From Pedobacter cryoconitis (lineage in GTDB: Bacteria; Bacteroidota; Bacteroidia; Sphingobacteriales; Sphingobacteriaceae): a stretch of DNA of 64,000 bases. The notes beneath the pieces are model-generated. The model had not been told where the DNA came from. It was given only the letters and a program-made list of their open reading frames with translations, and searched no databases. Position numbers and translations under genes: made by a program. This document shows positions 7,048 through 17,180 of the stretch, piece by piece (position 1 is the first letter of the stretch; the number at the start of each line of letters is the position of its first letter). Where the stretch lies: positions 310,001 to 374,000 of the forward strand of contig NZ_JACHCC010000002.1 in the NCBI RefSeq assembly GCF_014207135.1, read 5' to 3'.

Positions 7048-9825
7048 TTATTTTTTTTCTGGCATCAGGACCAGCCTGATGCAATTCTTATCCTGAATAA
7101 AAGAAGCTGCAGCTTCCTGAACTGACTTCACTGTAACTTTATTCAATGCTGCATCGTAGTCAAAAAACTCAGTCAATGACTCTTTGTTCATTTCCTGACC
7201 AAGAAGATAATCTAACCAGAAATCATTGTTTGTTGATCCTGTTTCCAGACCAACCTTACGCGCTGCCTTAAACTTCTGCAGGTTTTCGGGCGATGGCCCG
7301 GCTATTTTCATTTTATTCACCTCATCCTGGGCAGAAGCAATCAGCTTCCCGACATTCTGCGGAGCACAATCAAAAGAGATCGTCAGACTAAACCTTTGTT
7401 TTAGGTATTTGGTTAAGCTCAGTCGTACATTCGGTGTATAAGTACCTCTTTCCTGGTTACGAAGACGCTCGTTCATGCTGATGTTCAGCGCATCTGCAAC
7501 AGCGTTCATTTTCATCGTATTTTCAAAATTATAATTGAAATCACCCGAATACACCAGGATTACACTTGCCTTTTGCACTGCACCACTATAGACCGTTTTG
7601 GCTATCCTGCCCGAAGGAATATTAATCCCCAGGTCACGGGGGTGTTCCTGCAACCCTTTAGAAGGCAAAGAGCCAATGTATTTTTCCAGTAAAGGTCTAA
7701 TGGTTTTTAAATCTAAGTTACCTACAAAAAGGAAGGTGAAACCAGAAGCATCAGCAAAGCGTTCCTGATAAATTTTAAAAGCCTTATCCAGGTTAATCGA
7801 TGAAATACGACTTAAACTTTGCGGCGTCCTCCGTACATGATAATTCCCCAATACCAAATTTACCGTATCAGTAAATATCTGGTTGGGGTCATTCGTTTTA
7901 GTGGCCAGCGCTTCCCGGGTCCTGCCGATCAGCGTTTGATAAGACTCCTCACTTTTACGCGGTTCGGTAAAATAGCCATACATAAGTTCCAGTGCAGCAG
8001 GCAGGTCTGCTTTCGTTGTATTACCGCTAAAACCCTGATAATTATCTACAATGAAGGGACTCACCTGTACCTGTTTTCCTGCTAATAACTTACCAAGCTG
8101 CTGTTGATCATAATTGCCTGCACCAGCAGCAGCTATAATATTTGCCGCATGAATTGCGCTTTCGTAATCGGCATCTGTGGCTAAAGAAGCTCCCCCCTCA
8201 GCAAATCCACTGAACAGGATCTGGTTATTTTGAAAATCAGTTTTCTTCAAGATAACCTTTACCCCATTGCTAAGTGTAATCTTTTGCAAGCCAACTGCTT
8301 TGATGTCTTCAACAGTAATGATCCTTCCTGATTTTGGTTCTTTTTTGAGCAAAGGAAGATCAAGTGCATCATCTACAAATGGCGGAAGATCTTGCGTATA
8401 AACATTTTCAACCCATTCTGAAATTGCAGCCTCAGTTGGCAAAAACGCCTTGTTAGCTGCTGATGATTTCACGATGATATCCCTATCTGTATTTTTCAGG
8501 TAGATCTTCATTTGCGCATTCATTTCCTTTAAACTAATATCAGGAAGCAGCTCATTGGTTAATTCGTAATCTTTAACTATTCCAGGTGCAATAGTCCCCG
8601 TTAAAAAATGCTGTAAATACGAATTAATCAGCGTTTTAGAAGCCGTTTTATCTTTTTCCCTAAGTGCCTCAGACAGCTTTAATAAATAATTTTTCTTAAC
8701 CCTGTCCCACTCTGCCTGCGTAAACCCCTGCTCTTCCATTTTACGGAGTTCCAGCCATACGCTTTTCAATGCAGGCTCTGTTTCGGCCGGTTTGGTCGTA
8801 ATATTAACATAAAAAGAATTCAATCCGCCAGTTAATGGTACAAGACCAACAATGGGCAATTGCCTGAACCGGGCAGCGACCATTTCTCCGAAAAGATTTT
8901 TCAACAGGTTGGCGCGGTAATCTGTTACCGTAACAATAGCACCAGTCTCCTGCTTCATGGCCATTTCAACAGAAATACCTCCCCATTCAGGATCTATAAA
9001 CTGCATATACTGATTTTTCCCAGTCAGTTTTGCCTGGTAAACCGGCCGGTTCTTCTCCTTTTCCGGGTTTTTGAGGTCAGAAAATTTTGCCTTGATCTCC
9101 TTTTCCATCTGATTGATATCAATATCTCCTACAATCAGTAAAGCCTGTAGATCAGGTCGGTACCAATCTTTGTAAAAACTACGGATCTCTTCGGGGCTTA
9201 CCTTCAACAGCACTTCCTCCGTTCCGATCGGCAAACGGGAACCATAACGGGACCCGTTGGTATAAATTGAAATACTTTGTTCCTGAAAACGTTGTAAAAG
9301 CCCTTGCCGAACCCGCTTTTCTTCTAGGATTACATGGCGTTCATGTTCCACATCCTCTGGCTCAATATTGGCATCCTGTGCCCAGTCGCGCATAATTTGC
9401 AGACCATTGGCCAATAATTCGGGACTATCAGAAGGTAAAGGCAGTTGGTATACCGTTTCATCAGGAGTAGTATTGGCATTGATATCTGCGCCAAAACGTA
9501 CCCCTGAACGCTCCAGATAATCTGACAGTTCCTTTTTAGGGAAATGTTTGGTTCCGTTAAAACTCATATGTTCTACAAAATGAGCTACCCCCCTTTGCTG
9601 ATCAGTTTCCAGAATAGATCCCGCCTTAACAGCCAGGTACATCATCACCTGCTTTAAAGGGGTTTTATTTTTACGGATATAATAGGTAAATCCATTGGGA
9701 AGTTTCCCCATACGGACTTCCGGATCCATTGGTAAGGATTGCGTATCCAGCTGGGTTTTACAGGCCAACGGCAAACAAAGCGCGGCCATAGACAAAAAAC
9801 CTAAAAATTTATATTTAACTAACAT
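7048..9825 (-). CDS. M16 family zinc metallopeptidase lipoprotein
   Basis: A 925-residue insulinase/pitrilysin-type protein with two M16 modules. The signal peptide ends in a lipobox (LPLAC, Cys22), so it is membrane-anchored outside the cytoplasm. The inverted zinc motif HFVEH gives His82, Glu85 and His86, with Glu162 (VEHERHVILEE) as the distal ligand. The C-terminal half lacks a second HxxEH, as expected for the inactive module. Such enzymes degrade peptides small enough to enter the clam-shell cavity. Its ATG lies inside the end of the MutS-like gene (11-base overlap), implying coupled translation. In this operon it probably trims peptides that SusCD imports or that the ABC machine handles. 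Confidence 0.92.
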   Translation of the reverse strand: MLVKYKFLGFLSMAALCLPLACKTQLDTQSLPMDPEVRMGKLPNGFTYYIRKNKTPLKQVMMYLAVKAGSILETDQQRGVAHFVEHMSFNGTKHFPKKELSDYLERSGVRFGADINANTTPDETVYQLPLPSDSPELLANGLQIMRDWAQDANIEPEDVEHERHVILEEKRVRQGLLQRFQEQSISIYTNGSRYGSRLPIGTEEVLLKVSPEEIRSFYKDWYRPDLQALLIVGDIDINQMEKEIKAKFSDLKNPEKEKNRPVYQAKLTGKNQYMQFIDPEWGGISVEMAMKQETGAIVTVTDYRANLLKNLFGEMVAARFRQLPIVGLVPLTGGLNSFYVNITTKPAETEPALKSVWLELRKMEEQGFTQAEWDRVKKNYLLKLSEALREKDKTASKTLINSYLQHFLTGTIAPGIVKDYELTNELLPDISLKEMNAQMKIYLKNTDRDIIVKSSAANKAFLPTEAAISEWVENVYTQDLPPFVDDALDLPLLKKEPKSGRIITVEDIKAVGLQKITLSNGVKVILKKTDFQNNQILFSGFAEGGASLATDADYESAIHAANIIAAAGAGNYDQQQLGKLLAGKQVQVSPFIVDNYQGFSGNTTKADLPAALELMYGYFTEPRKSEESYQTLIGRTREALATKTNDPNQIFTDTVNLVLGNYHVRRTPQSLSRISSINLDKAFKIYQERFADASGFTFLFVGNLDLKTIRPLLEKYIGSLPSKGLQEHPRDLGINIPSGRIAKTVYSGAVQKASVILVYSGDFNYNFENTMKMNAVADALNISMNERLRNQERGTYTPNVRLSLTKYLKQRFSLTISFDCAPQNVGKLIASAQDEVNKMKIAGPSPENLQKFKAARKVGLETGSTNNDFWLDYLLGQEMNKESLTEFFDYDAALNKVTVKSVQEAAASFIQDKNCIRLVLMPEKK

Positions 9826-12466
9826 ATTGCTTTGCTTTAATGATCTCTACGATCTTTTCATTTTCAATAATGATCATGCCCTGCCTGTCGCTGGTAATTC
9901 CATCTGACAGGGTATACGGATAAGTGGGCATACCATCTTTCATGACCGTTGGCAGGAAAGAGAACTGCAGGTTATCACAGGCTTTGCCCAAGGCTTCTCC
10001 CACCTCAATAATATGTGTAGAGACGACAAAAAAGCTATTCCGGTTTGCTGCAAAAGCTTTAATTACTGCAAGGGTTGCATCATAGGCATCTTTCACATTG
10101 GTTCCTTTGAACAATTCATCAAATAATACATATAAATCGAGCGATTCACTAACCGCCTTTGCTACCGTTTTAGTACGCAGTACCTCGGCATAAAAATGGC
10201 TATAGCCCATATCAAGATTATCCGAAACATTGATAGAGGAAAATATCCCATCCTTAACTGAGAACTCCATCCTTTTTGCCGCCACAGGAAAGCCCATATG
10301 GGCCAGGTAAACGGCAATCCCCATCGATTTCATCAAAGTTGATTTACCAGCCATATTCGCCCCTGTTAAAAACAGTACGTTACAATCACGGGTTAAATGC
10401 AGGTCATTGGTCACCCCTTTGCTTAGTCCAGGGTGGCGAAAACCTTCCATATCCAGCCGCATCTGGTCAGCAGGCAAAGCTTTTGCATATACAAAACCCT
10501 GATCTGCCGCCACCGCAGCGATACCAACAAATACATCCAGCTCATAGATAAGTTTCAATAAGGCCTCCATATGATTAATCATGGCATGACGAATCAAATA
10601 ATCATTGCGGATCAGCTGCATTAATGATGGCTGTCCCTCAGATGAATTTAAGATCCCCTGGAGCCTGGAATCCTGTAGAATTTCCTGGACCATATCCAGA
10701 TCCTTTTGATAAACCGCGATACCTTCTTTTGCTGACAATTCCCTGAAAAAATCCCGGAAAGCCTGTAAAACTTCAATCGTAACCGATTGTCCGGCCTGTA
10801 ATTGCAGAAGTTCGGCATTATGAAAAAGTACTTGTTTAAACTTCTTCGCTAAGACACCCGAGGCTACCACCAGCAAAGCTGCTCCGGCACCGCCAGAAAG
10901 ATAATCTTCCATAGATTCTATCTGCGATCTGATCACTGGAAAAATCACCCGCTGCTGCTGGAAGAACGCAAAAAGCGAACTTCTTTCGTTAATTTCCCCT
11001 GGAGTATTTAATGGCCTTGCAAACATACCTTCAAGTACCTTTTCACCGCCACGTGTATTTAGTTTATTAAACAGTCCATAAACCGACTGCTGTTTGAATT
11101 TACCGAGCAGGTTCAGATCTTCTATGGTTTGCTTATCGGCAAGCAGGTTTTCCGGGGATTGTTTGATCTCTTTTTTATGGTTGATCAGCTCCAGAACCCT
11201 TTCATTGTTGATGATAATCATCCCATGCCTGTCATCGGTAATCCCTTCCGTAAGTGTATAAGTATACACCGGTTTTCCCTGTTCCATACGTGTTGGGAGA
11301 TAGCGAAAGATCATATTGCTGCATTTCTTTTGCAGCACTTCTCCGGCCTCCATAATATGGGTAGAAATTACAAACAGCGAATGGGGTTTGCCGGCAAAGG
11401 CCTCCATAATGGAAATCGTGCCTTCGTAAGCATCCTTTACATTAGTACCGCGGAAGAGTTCATCAAAAATCACGAACAGATTCTTTCCTGCCCCCAATTC
11501 TACGGCTACTTTTTTCACCCGTAATACTTCTGCATAGAAATGACTGGCCCCCATTGTCAGATTATCTGGCAGATTGATAGTGGTGTACATCCCGTCACAT
11601 ACCGAAAATTCCATTTCTGCTGCAGCCACTGGAAAACCGAGATGAGCCAGGTACATGGAAATACCCAGTGATTTCATAAAGGTAGATTTACCTGCCATAT
11701 TCGCCCCAGTCAGGAAAACAATATTTCCATCCGGATTCATCTCTAAGGTGTTAGGGATTGCATTGCTTAGCAGCGGATGATAGAGCCCTTTTACCCAAAG
11801 GCGGTTCTCATCACGCTGTAAAGCCTTTGGAAAGATATACCCACGCTCAGTAGCCACCCCGGCGATAGAAATAAATACGTCCAGGTGGTATACGTAGCCC
11901 AGGATATTTTCCAGGAGAGCCCGGTGCAAAAACCGCAAAATATTATCGTATTCTACAATTTTGCCCGAAGAGATCTTTCCCTTTCCGTGATCCAGGAAGA
12001 GAGGTTCCAGTTCTTTGGAGTTCAGCAGGGCTAAAGCCGCAATTGCTTCTTTGTGATAAGCATTGGTATCCACATCGTTAAGGATACCTGACAGGAAGGA
12101 CTTTAGTCCCTGAAGGATTTCCATTAGTGCGGTGACACTTTGTGTAGCCGTTTTAAAGTCGGCCATACTAAAGCCCTGATTAGAAAGCCGGCTCCGTGGG
12201 TCGGTATTGGACAAATACCTCTCGGCCTCTTCAAAACGATTGCCTTGCAGAGGGAAGACAGTTTTACTTTCCTGAAAATACCGTAGAATTGCTACGCGTT
12301 CGTTGATGGCCCGATGTTCTGAAAGTGGACTTCGGAACATTTCCTCCAGCAGGGTCGCACCACCCTGCGTGAAGGTCTTGTTGAAAATATGGTAGATCGA
12401 ATCTCCCCCCGATTTGGCGAAGATATTCAGATCATCGATCGTTTGTTTATCGGTTATAAAGCTCAT
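9815..12466 (-). CDS. Tandem MutS-like ATPase (two MutS core/ATPase units in one chain)
   Basis: An 883-residue cytoplasmic protein made of two homologous halves (about 1-443 and 444-883). Each opens with a DKQTI-[DE]-DLN motif, has a helical core/clamp and then a MutS-type ATPase: Walker A GANMAGKST at 254-262 and again at 702-710, Walker B DE at 335-336 and 783-784, then STHI and DGIT-D-R-x-GMIII motifs. The mismatch-reading N-terminal domains of MutS are absent, so DNA repair is not implied. MutS ATPases work as dimers, so this looks like a fused pseudo-heterodimer. It sits 2 bases after the first permease-GldG fusion. The role in the operon is unknown; both active sites look intact. Confidence 0.88.
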   Translation of the reverse strand: MSFITDKQTIDDLNIFAKSGGDSIYHIFNKTFTQGGATLLEEMFRSPLSEHRAINERVAILRYFQESKTVFPLQGNRFEEAERYLSNTDPRSRLSNQGFSMADFKTATQSVTALMEILQGLKSFLSGILNDVDTNAYHKEAIAALALLNSKELEPLFLDHGKGKISSGKIVEYDNILRFLHRALLENILGYVYHLDVFISIAGVATERGYIFPKALQRDENRLWVKGLYHPLLSNAIPNTLEMNPDGNIVFLTGANMAGKSTFMKSLGISMYLAHLGFPVAAAEMEFSVCDGMYTTINLPDNLTMGASHFYAEVLRVKKVAVELGAGKNLFVIFDELFRGTNVKDAYEGTISIMEAFAGKPHSLFVISTHIMEAGEVLQKKCSNMIFRYLPTRMEQGKPVYTYTLTEGITDDRHGMIIINNERVLELINHKKEIKQSPENLLADKQTIEDLNLLGKFKQQSVYGLFNKLNTRGGEKVLEGMFARPLNTPGEINERSSLFAFFQQQRVIFPVIRSQIESMEDYLSGGAGAALLVVASGVLAKKFKQVLFHNAELLQLQAGQSVTIEVLQAFRDFFRELSAKEGIAVYQKDLDMVQEILQDSRLQGILNSSEGQPSLMQLIRNDYLIRHAMINHMEALLKLIYELDVFVGIAAVAADQGFVYAKALPADQMRLDMEGFRHPGLSKGVTNDLHLTRDCNVLFLTGANMAGKSTLMKSMGIAVYLAHMGFPVAAKRMEFSVKDGIFSSINVSDNLDMGYSHFYAEVLRTKTVAKAVSESLDLYVLFDELFKGTNVKDAYDATLAVIKAFAANRNSFFVVSTHIIEVGEALGKACDNLQFSFLPTVMKDGMPTYPYTLSDGITSDRQGMIIIENEKIVEIIKAKQYVS

Positions 12467-12468
12467 AA

Positions 12469-14748
12469 TTATTTACGTTTTCTACGGGTTAGCAAAACAA
12501 TTCCAAGCAGCAGTATTGCGCCAGGGATTACCCCGTAATACAAAATTTGTAAGATCTCCACTCCTGTTCCATTCAGTTTCAGCGTATTGTCTATAGGATC
12601 AGTTTTGATCATCTGTACGGGGAATTCTCCATAAGAAAACCACTTGAATACACTTAATGTAAAAGGGTTATTTACTTTTACCATATTCCTCCAGCCTTCT
12701 TTGTTGCTAAAGAAATCAGCGTCCCCAGAGACTATAATCCGCTGCTCCCTATGGTTCAGTTTCCTGGTCAGCTTCAATACAGTTGGAAATGCACCTTGCT
12801 GATCACCAACCCTTGCATCAAAAACCAATGCTGCCGAATCCAAAACAAATGATCCCTGTTTGATCCAACTCCGCCTCATATCGGTCATTAACAGTGGATG
12901 AATGGTAAAAACACCTTCTTTTTCATCACTTAAGGCAGAAACCCCAGGCATAGTGACCACACCTTTATGCTGATATATGTCAGTTAAGCCTGGATCCATA
13001 ACCAATGCCCCGGGAGTAAGTTTTGGTGTAACTAAATCATAAGAATAATCTTTACTGCGCTGAACAACAGATCCCTCCAGCATTTTAACTCCCAGCATAC
13101 CCAATATTGGATTAAGCACACTTTGTTTGCCTGGTTCTCCGGCAATAAACAAATTTCCGCCTTCAGCAATATATTTTTGGAGCCTGGTCAATGCAACCTT
13201 GCTAAATGTAACTTTAGGATCACTAATCACCAGTGTCGCAATGCCCTTAGGAATCTCACTGTTTTCGATAGAAACACTGTCAATATCGAAGCCCTGATTG
13301 ATTAATGCAGACCGCGAGGTTTTAACGTTGAAAAACAACTTATAGTCACGGTCACCAACCTTATCTACACTACGTTGATAACCGTCTGTTGAAAAAACAA
13401 TTTTAGGCGGAGTGCATGTCAGGCGTTTCAATGCCGCGGCAATTTCAGCTTCCTTAGCCCAAAAATCAGCGTCTTCAAAAGTTCGTAACCAGGTAGTTCT
13501 TCCCTTGTATTTAAGCTGTATCACCAATCGCCCGCTTTCTCCGCTCAGGTCTACTTGTTTGCGTGTAGCCTCCGGACTCAAAAAATCAGCAGTATCTACC
13601 TCTAATTGCTTCGCTCTTTCTTTAAAAGCCTGCTGATCAAAACTACCGTTATAGTACACCCAGTTTAACTTGATATTGGATTTAAAGCGCAAATAAGGTT
13701 CCCATCTTGCAATCCCAAAAATGCGGTTAACAGGTGCACCACGATCATAAGTATTGTCCATAACATTGATATACTCTGTCATTTCTATAGGGGCATCCCC
13801 CATTGCTTTAAGTATTTCCTGTGTATTTTTAGTAATTGTATTCTCCTTAGTATAGGTAGCATCATAATACACAATCAGATGCTGGCGCGAACTGATATAA
13901 GCTATTGCCAGGCCGGCAATTAAAATAATTACATACCGTAAAACCTGCCGCACTATTGACTTCGATACCCTTGCAAATTGCAGCCGGGCAATTGTAAAAC
14001 CAAGGAAAATTCCAGTGACCACCAGATAATAGATCACATCACGGCTGGTTAACAAACCTCCAACCAGACGCTCCGCCCGACTTGGCATGGAAAGACTATA
14101 GGTCAGATCCCGTACAAAATCCAATCCCTGGCCAAACTGCCCGATATAGTTCATCAAAGCCAGTACTGCAAAAGTGCCTATCGCCGCGATCACCTGGTAA
14201 GTAGTGAGGCTGGACATGAAGATCCCTATCGCTGAATAGGTACATAAAAGTAAAAAAGAAGCCAGCAAAGCCACCAATACATGAGCGTAATCAAAATGAA
14301 CCACAAATAATGCCCCTAAAACTACAAACAGGCTCATTAAGGTCACAACTACCAAATTATAGACGACCATAGCCAAAAACTTTCCATAAACAATCTGGCT
14401 CAGTTTTACCGGAGAAGAATAGAGCAGTTTTATAGTTCCGCTATTCAGTTCCCGGCTAATGATACCCATCGTAATTAGCGGCGTATACAGATATAAACTT
14501 CCTAGGATGGCAAAAAAAATACCTACGGGAAGCGTCCCCATGCTGATACTTGTCGTAAATAATTTATCTGTAAGACCAGATAAATCGACCTTCAATCCCA
14601 GCAGATACTGCAGATCTTCAATTGCTGATAAATTTGCAAGTGCCATCTGCATAAAAAGTACCAGGATGAGCAACCATGCAATTGGCGAATAAAATAGCAG
14701 GCTAAGCTCCAGCTTTGCTATTTGTATAATTTTTTTCATCAGAGTCAT
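12469..14748 (-). CDS. ABC-2 permease fused to GldG-like periplasmic domain (copy 1)
   Basis: A 759-residue paralogue of the 4745-7036 product with the same order: permease helices in the first 240 residues (SGTIKLLYSSPVKLSQIVYG), a helix near 275, a GldG-like periplasmic domain (KIVFSTDGYQ, TLVISDPK, GGNLFIAGEPGKQS, IIVSGDADFFSN) and a C-terminal helix before RRKRK. The insert after the second helix (about residues 40-70) differs most from copy 2. Translation may begin at the ATG at 14748 or three codons later at 14739, where MKKIIQIAKLEL matches the paralogue. It follows the ATPase gene by 5 bases. The two copies probably form a heteromeric transporter with one ATPase. Confidence 0.85.
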   Translation of the reverse strand: MTLMKKIIQIAKLELSLLFYSPIAWLLILVLFMQMALANLSAIEDLQYLLGLKVDLSGLTDKLFTTSISMGTLPVGIFFAILGSLYLYTPLITMGIISRELNSGTIKLLYSSPVKLSQIVYGKFLAMVVYNLVVVTLMSLFVVLGALFVVHFDYAHVLVALLASFLLLCTYSAIGIFMSSLTTYQVIAAIGTFAVLALMNYIGQFGQGLDFVRDLTYSLSMPSRAERLVGGLLTSRDVIYYLVVTGIFLGFTIARLQFARVSKSIVRQVLRYVIILIAGLAIAYISSRQHLIVYYDATYTKENTITKNTQEILKAMGDAPIEMTEYINVMDNTYDRGAPVNRIFGIARWEPYLRFKSNIKLNWVYYNGSFDQQAFKERAKQLEVDTADFLSPEATRKQVDLSGESGRLVIQLKYKGRTTWLRTFEDADFWAKEAEIAAALKRLTCTPPKIVFSTDGYQRSVDKVGDRDYKLFFNVKTSRSALINQGFDIDSVSIENSEIPKGIATLVISDPKVTFSKVALTRLQKYIAEGGNLFIAGEPGKQSVLNPILGMLGVKMLEGSVVQRSKDYSYDLVTPKLTPGALVMDPGLTDIYQHKGVVTMPGVSALSDEKEGVFTIHPLLMTDMRRSWIKQGSFVLDSAALVFDARVGDQQGAFPTVLKLTRKLNHREQRIIVSGDADFFSNKEGWRNMVKVNNPFTLSVFKWFSYGEFPVQMIKTDPIDNTLKLNGTGVEILQILYYGVIPGAILLLGIVLLTRRKRK

Positions 14749-14753
14749 AATCT

Positions 14754-15677
14754 TTAATTCGGGATTTTGGACAGCTGAGCAAAAGTTTCATCCAGCGAGT
14801 TTTTCTCCATATTGAGCTCACGCAAGCGCCATCCGTACTTTACACTTTCAGATACCACTTTTTCAGAGATACTACGATCTCCATTAAAATAGATCCGAAA
14901 TTGCTTTTCAGTAAGCATTTCTATCCGGATAACACCCTCTATCGCCACAAGCATTTCTGCCGGGGGCGCATTTTCCAGGATGACCAGCATGCTATGCGGA
15001 GCGATATAATTATCAAAAGCTTCCATGGTGTCGGCAAATACAATTCTGCCACTTTCAATCATCACGATGTCTTTGCAGAGGTACTGCACTTCGGTCAGGA
15101 TATGCGTAGATAGAATTACCGCACGTTCTGTAGCAATGTCTTTGATCAATGCACGCACTTCCAAAATCTGATTGGGATCAAGACCATTGGTCGGCTCATC
15201 AAACACCACTAACTTCGGATGATGGATAATCGCCTGGGCGATACCAACCCTTTGCTTATATCCTCCGGATAAATTTTTGATCAGTCTTTTGCTGATCTGT
15301 GTCAGGCCGCAGCGCTCTTTCACTTCCTCCATTGCTGATTTTAATTCTGCCTTTCCTACCGAGCGCAAAATCGCAGTATGCCTCAGATATTCATCGACTG
15401 TTAAATCCATATACAAAGGCGGAGTTTGCGGCAAAAAGCCAATTTCCTGTTTGGCACGCTCCGGCTCCTTACTCAGGTCTATGCCATTGATGGTGACCGA
15501 ACCCATTGTTGGGGTAAGCACACCGCAAAGAATATTCATAGTGGTTGATTTACCTGCTCCATTAGAACCTAGCAAGCCTACGATCCCGCTCCTGGGGATC
15601 TCAATATTGATGTCACGAATAGCCCAGCTGGTACTATAACGGTGTGACAAACCGCTAATACGAACGATTGGTTCCAT
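14754..15677 (-). CDS. ABC transporter ATP-binding protein (GldA-like)
   Basis: A 307-residue cytoplasmic ABC ATPase with a complete catalytic set: Walker A GSNGAGKS at 37-44, Q-loop near FLPQTPPLY, signature LSGGYKQ at 136-142, Walker B VVFDEP with Asp160/Glu161, and switch His192 in LSTH. The C-terminal 90 residues form the accessory domain seen in GldA/NatA/YhaQ-like exporters. It is the only ATPase among these genes and lies directly before the first permease-GldG fusion, so it most likely powers both fusions. It starts 49 bases after the SusD stop, inside the same transcription unit. The cargo is unknown. Confidence 0.93.
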   Translation of the reverse strand: MEPIVRISGLSHRYSTSWAIRDINIEIPRSGIVGLLGSNGAGKSTTMNILCGVLTPTMGSVTINGIDLSKEPERAKQEIGFLPQTPPLYMDLTVDEYLRHTAILRSVGKAELKSAMEEVKERCGLTQISKRLIKNLSGGYKQRVGIAQAIIHHPKLVVFDEPTNGLDPNQILEVRALIKDIATERAVILSTHILTEVQYLCKDIVMIESGRIVFADTMEAFDNYIAPHSMLVILENAPPAEMLVAIEGVIRIEMLTEKQFRIYFNGDRSISEKVVSESVKYGWRLRELNMEKNSLDETFAQLSKIPN

Positions 15678-15726
15678 AGTTTAAATTGGATTAAAATGTG
15701 TATTCGGAAAATGCTGTACCCAGAGA

Positions 15727-17169
15727 CTAATACCCTGGATTCTGAATCAGGTTCTGATTGGCTATAATCTCAGGTCTGGGAATTGGATAAAGCAACTGAT
15801 AGTCACCCGTCCAGGGTTGTTTTATTTTTACAGCCGAAAGAACATCATGTGCCCTTCCTGTTCTCTTGAGATCGAAGAACCTGTGGCCCCACTCTGCAAA
15901 AAGCTCTATCTCCCTTTCATGCTCAATAGCACTGATTACCTGATCCCTGGATAGCGTTCCTGGCAAATCATTCAGACCTGCTCTTTTTCGGATCACATTC
16001 AAATCAGTAATTGCCTGTCCCAAAGATAAGTTTCCAAGTGTCTGGGCCTCCGCTCTGATCAGGTATTGTTCTGCCAGTCTAAACACTACAGAATACTCTG
16101 TGATGGTTCCATTGAACACGGCATTAACCTCTCCGATTTTATATTTATAAGGATGATAGCGTGGTTGCTGAGATACCGTATCAATGAGGCACCACGCTTT
16201 TTTTCGCTGATCATTCTCCTCAAAATCACTTTTTAAATCCTCTGATAAATAGGCAAAAACCGGATTCGAAAATAAGGTATATCCTTCTGGAGTTGCGTTT
16301 TTATTGATTCCCTGATTAGTTTGTTTTAACTGCCAGATTGCTTCCTGACTTGTTGATAAAAAGACAGTATTCAAATCCGAAGGAAGATTAAATAAGGCGG
16401 TTTGACCAATCAGTTCACTGGCCTGAGCTGAGGCATTGACATAATCACCAACATATAAATAGACCCTTGCCAGTAATGCCGTTGCCGCCCATTTGGTTGG
16501 CACTATGCGTTCACCACCTGCTCCGGAAAAATCAGAAGGCAGAGTAGATTTCGCATCGAGAAGATCTTTAATCATTTGCGCATACACTTCACTTTTAGGC
16601 GTTTTTTTCATGGAGGCCGTTTGATTAAAATCGACCGTGAGCGCCAGAGGTACATCACCGAAAAAATTCACCAGGTAGAAATAGGAAAATGCACGTACAA
16701 ATTTCGCCTCTCCGGTGAGTCGTTGTTTAATGTTATCATGCAGCTTTGGAGAAACAGATGCAGCAACTCCTTCTACAACAGCATTACAACCGTAAATAGC
16801 ATTATAAGCCGTTTTCCATATCATCAGTGCCTGGCCGTCGTCGGCCAAAACCCTGTTCAGGTTATACAAATAATAACTACTGGAGGTTGAGCTGCCAACT
16901 AATTCATTAGCCGAGAAAGCTCCAAAAATGGTAGACATACCAGTAGCAAACCCATTCAGACCAGTAGCACCATCAGCACTATAATTGATTAACTGCGTAT
17001 AGACACCTGCCATAGCCGAGCTCGCCTCGCTGTCATTGGCAAATACTTTTGCGGTAGTGATAGAACCTGTTGGATCTGGGATACTGACCAGCTTTTTACA
17101 GGAAGAAAAAACAGTAAGCATCATGATCAGCGTAAAGCTGTATATTTTTAGATTTCTTTTGGTCATCAT
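15727..17169 (-). CDS. SusD/RagB-like outer-membrane lipoprotein
   Basis: Surface lipoprotein that lids the partner SusC and captures its ligand. The open frame begins at 17205, but I choose the ATG at 17169 because the upstream 12 codons lie inside the SusC gene and this start places a standard signal peptide with lipobox FSSC (Cys24 of the chosen start). TPR-rich helical SusD features follow: LTGEAKFVRAFSYFYLVNFF, RLAEQYLIRAEAQT and the ending HRFFDLKRTGR followed by LLYPIPRPEI. The length of about 480 residues is normal. It lies 11 bases after SusC. With a peptidase and no glycosidase nearby, its ligand is more likely a peptide than a glycan. Confidence 0.92.
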   Translation of the reverse strand: MMTKRNLKIYSFTLIMMLTVFSSCKKLVSIPDPTGSITTAKVFANDSEASSAMAGVYTQLINYSADGATGLNGFATGMSTIFGAFSANELVGSSTSSSYYLYNLNRVLADDGQALMIWKTAYNAIYGCNAVVEGVAASVSPKLHDNIKQRLTGEAKFVRAFSYFYLVNFFGDVPLALTVDFNQTASMKKTPKSEVYAQMIKDLLDAKSTLPSDFSGAGGERIVPTKWAATALLARVYLYVGDYVNASAQASELIGQTALFNLPSDLNTVFLSTSQEAIWQLKQTNQGINKNATPEGYTLFSNPVFAYLSEDLKSDFEENDQRKKAWCLIDTVSQQPRYHPYKYKIGEVNAVFNGTITEYSVVFRLAEQYLIRAEAQTLGNLSLGQAITDLNVIRKRAGLNDLPGTLSRDQVISAIEHEREIELFAEWGHRFFDLKRTGRAHDVLSAVKIKQPWTGDYQLLYPIPRPEIIANQNLIQNPGY

Positions 17170-17180
17170 CTGATTATGAA

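Noticed and set aside
11129..11524. 131-codon frame antisense to the MutS-like gene
   Set aside because: It lies fully inside a strongly supported gene on the other strand and shows no independent motif.
9815..12466. Annotation as a DNA mismatch repair protein
   Set aside because: The mismatch-binding and connector domains are absent and the gene sits inside a transporter operon, so MutS repair function is not supported.
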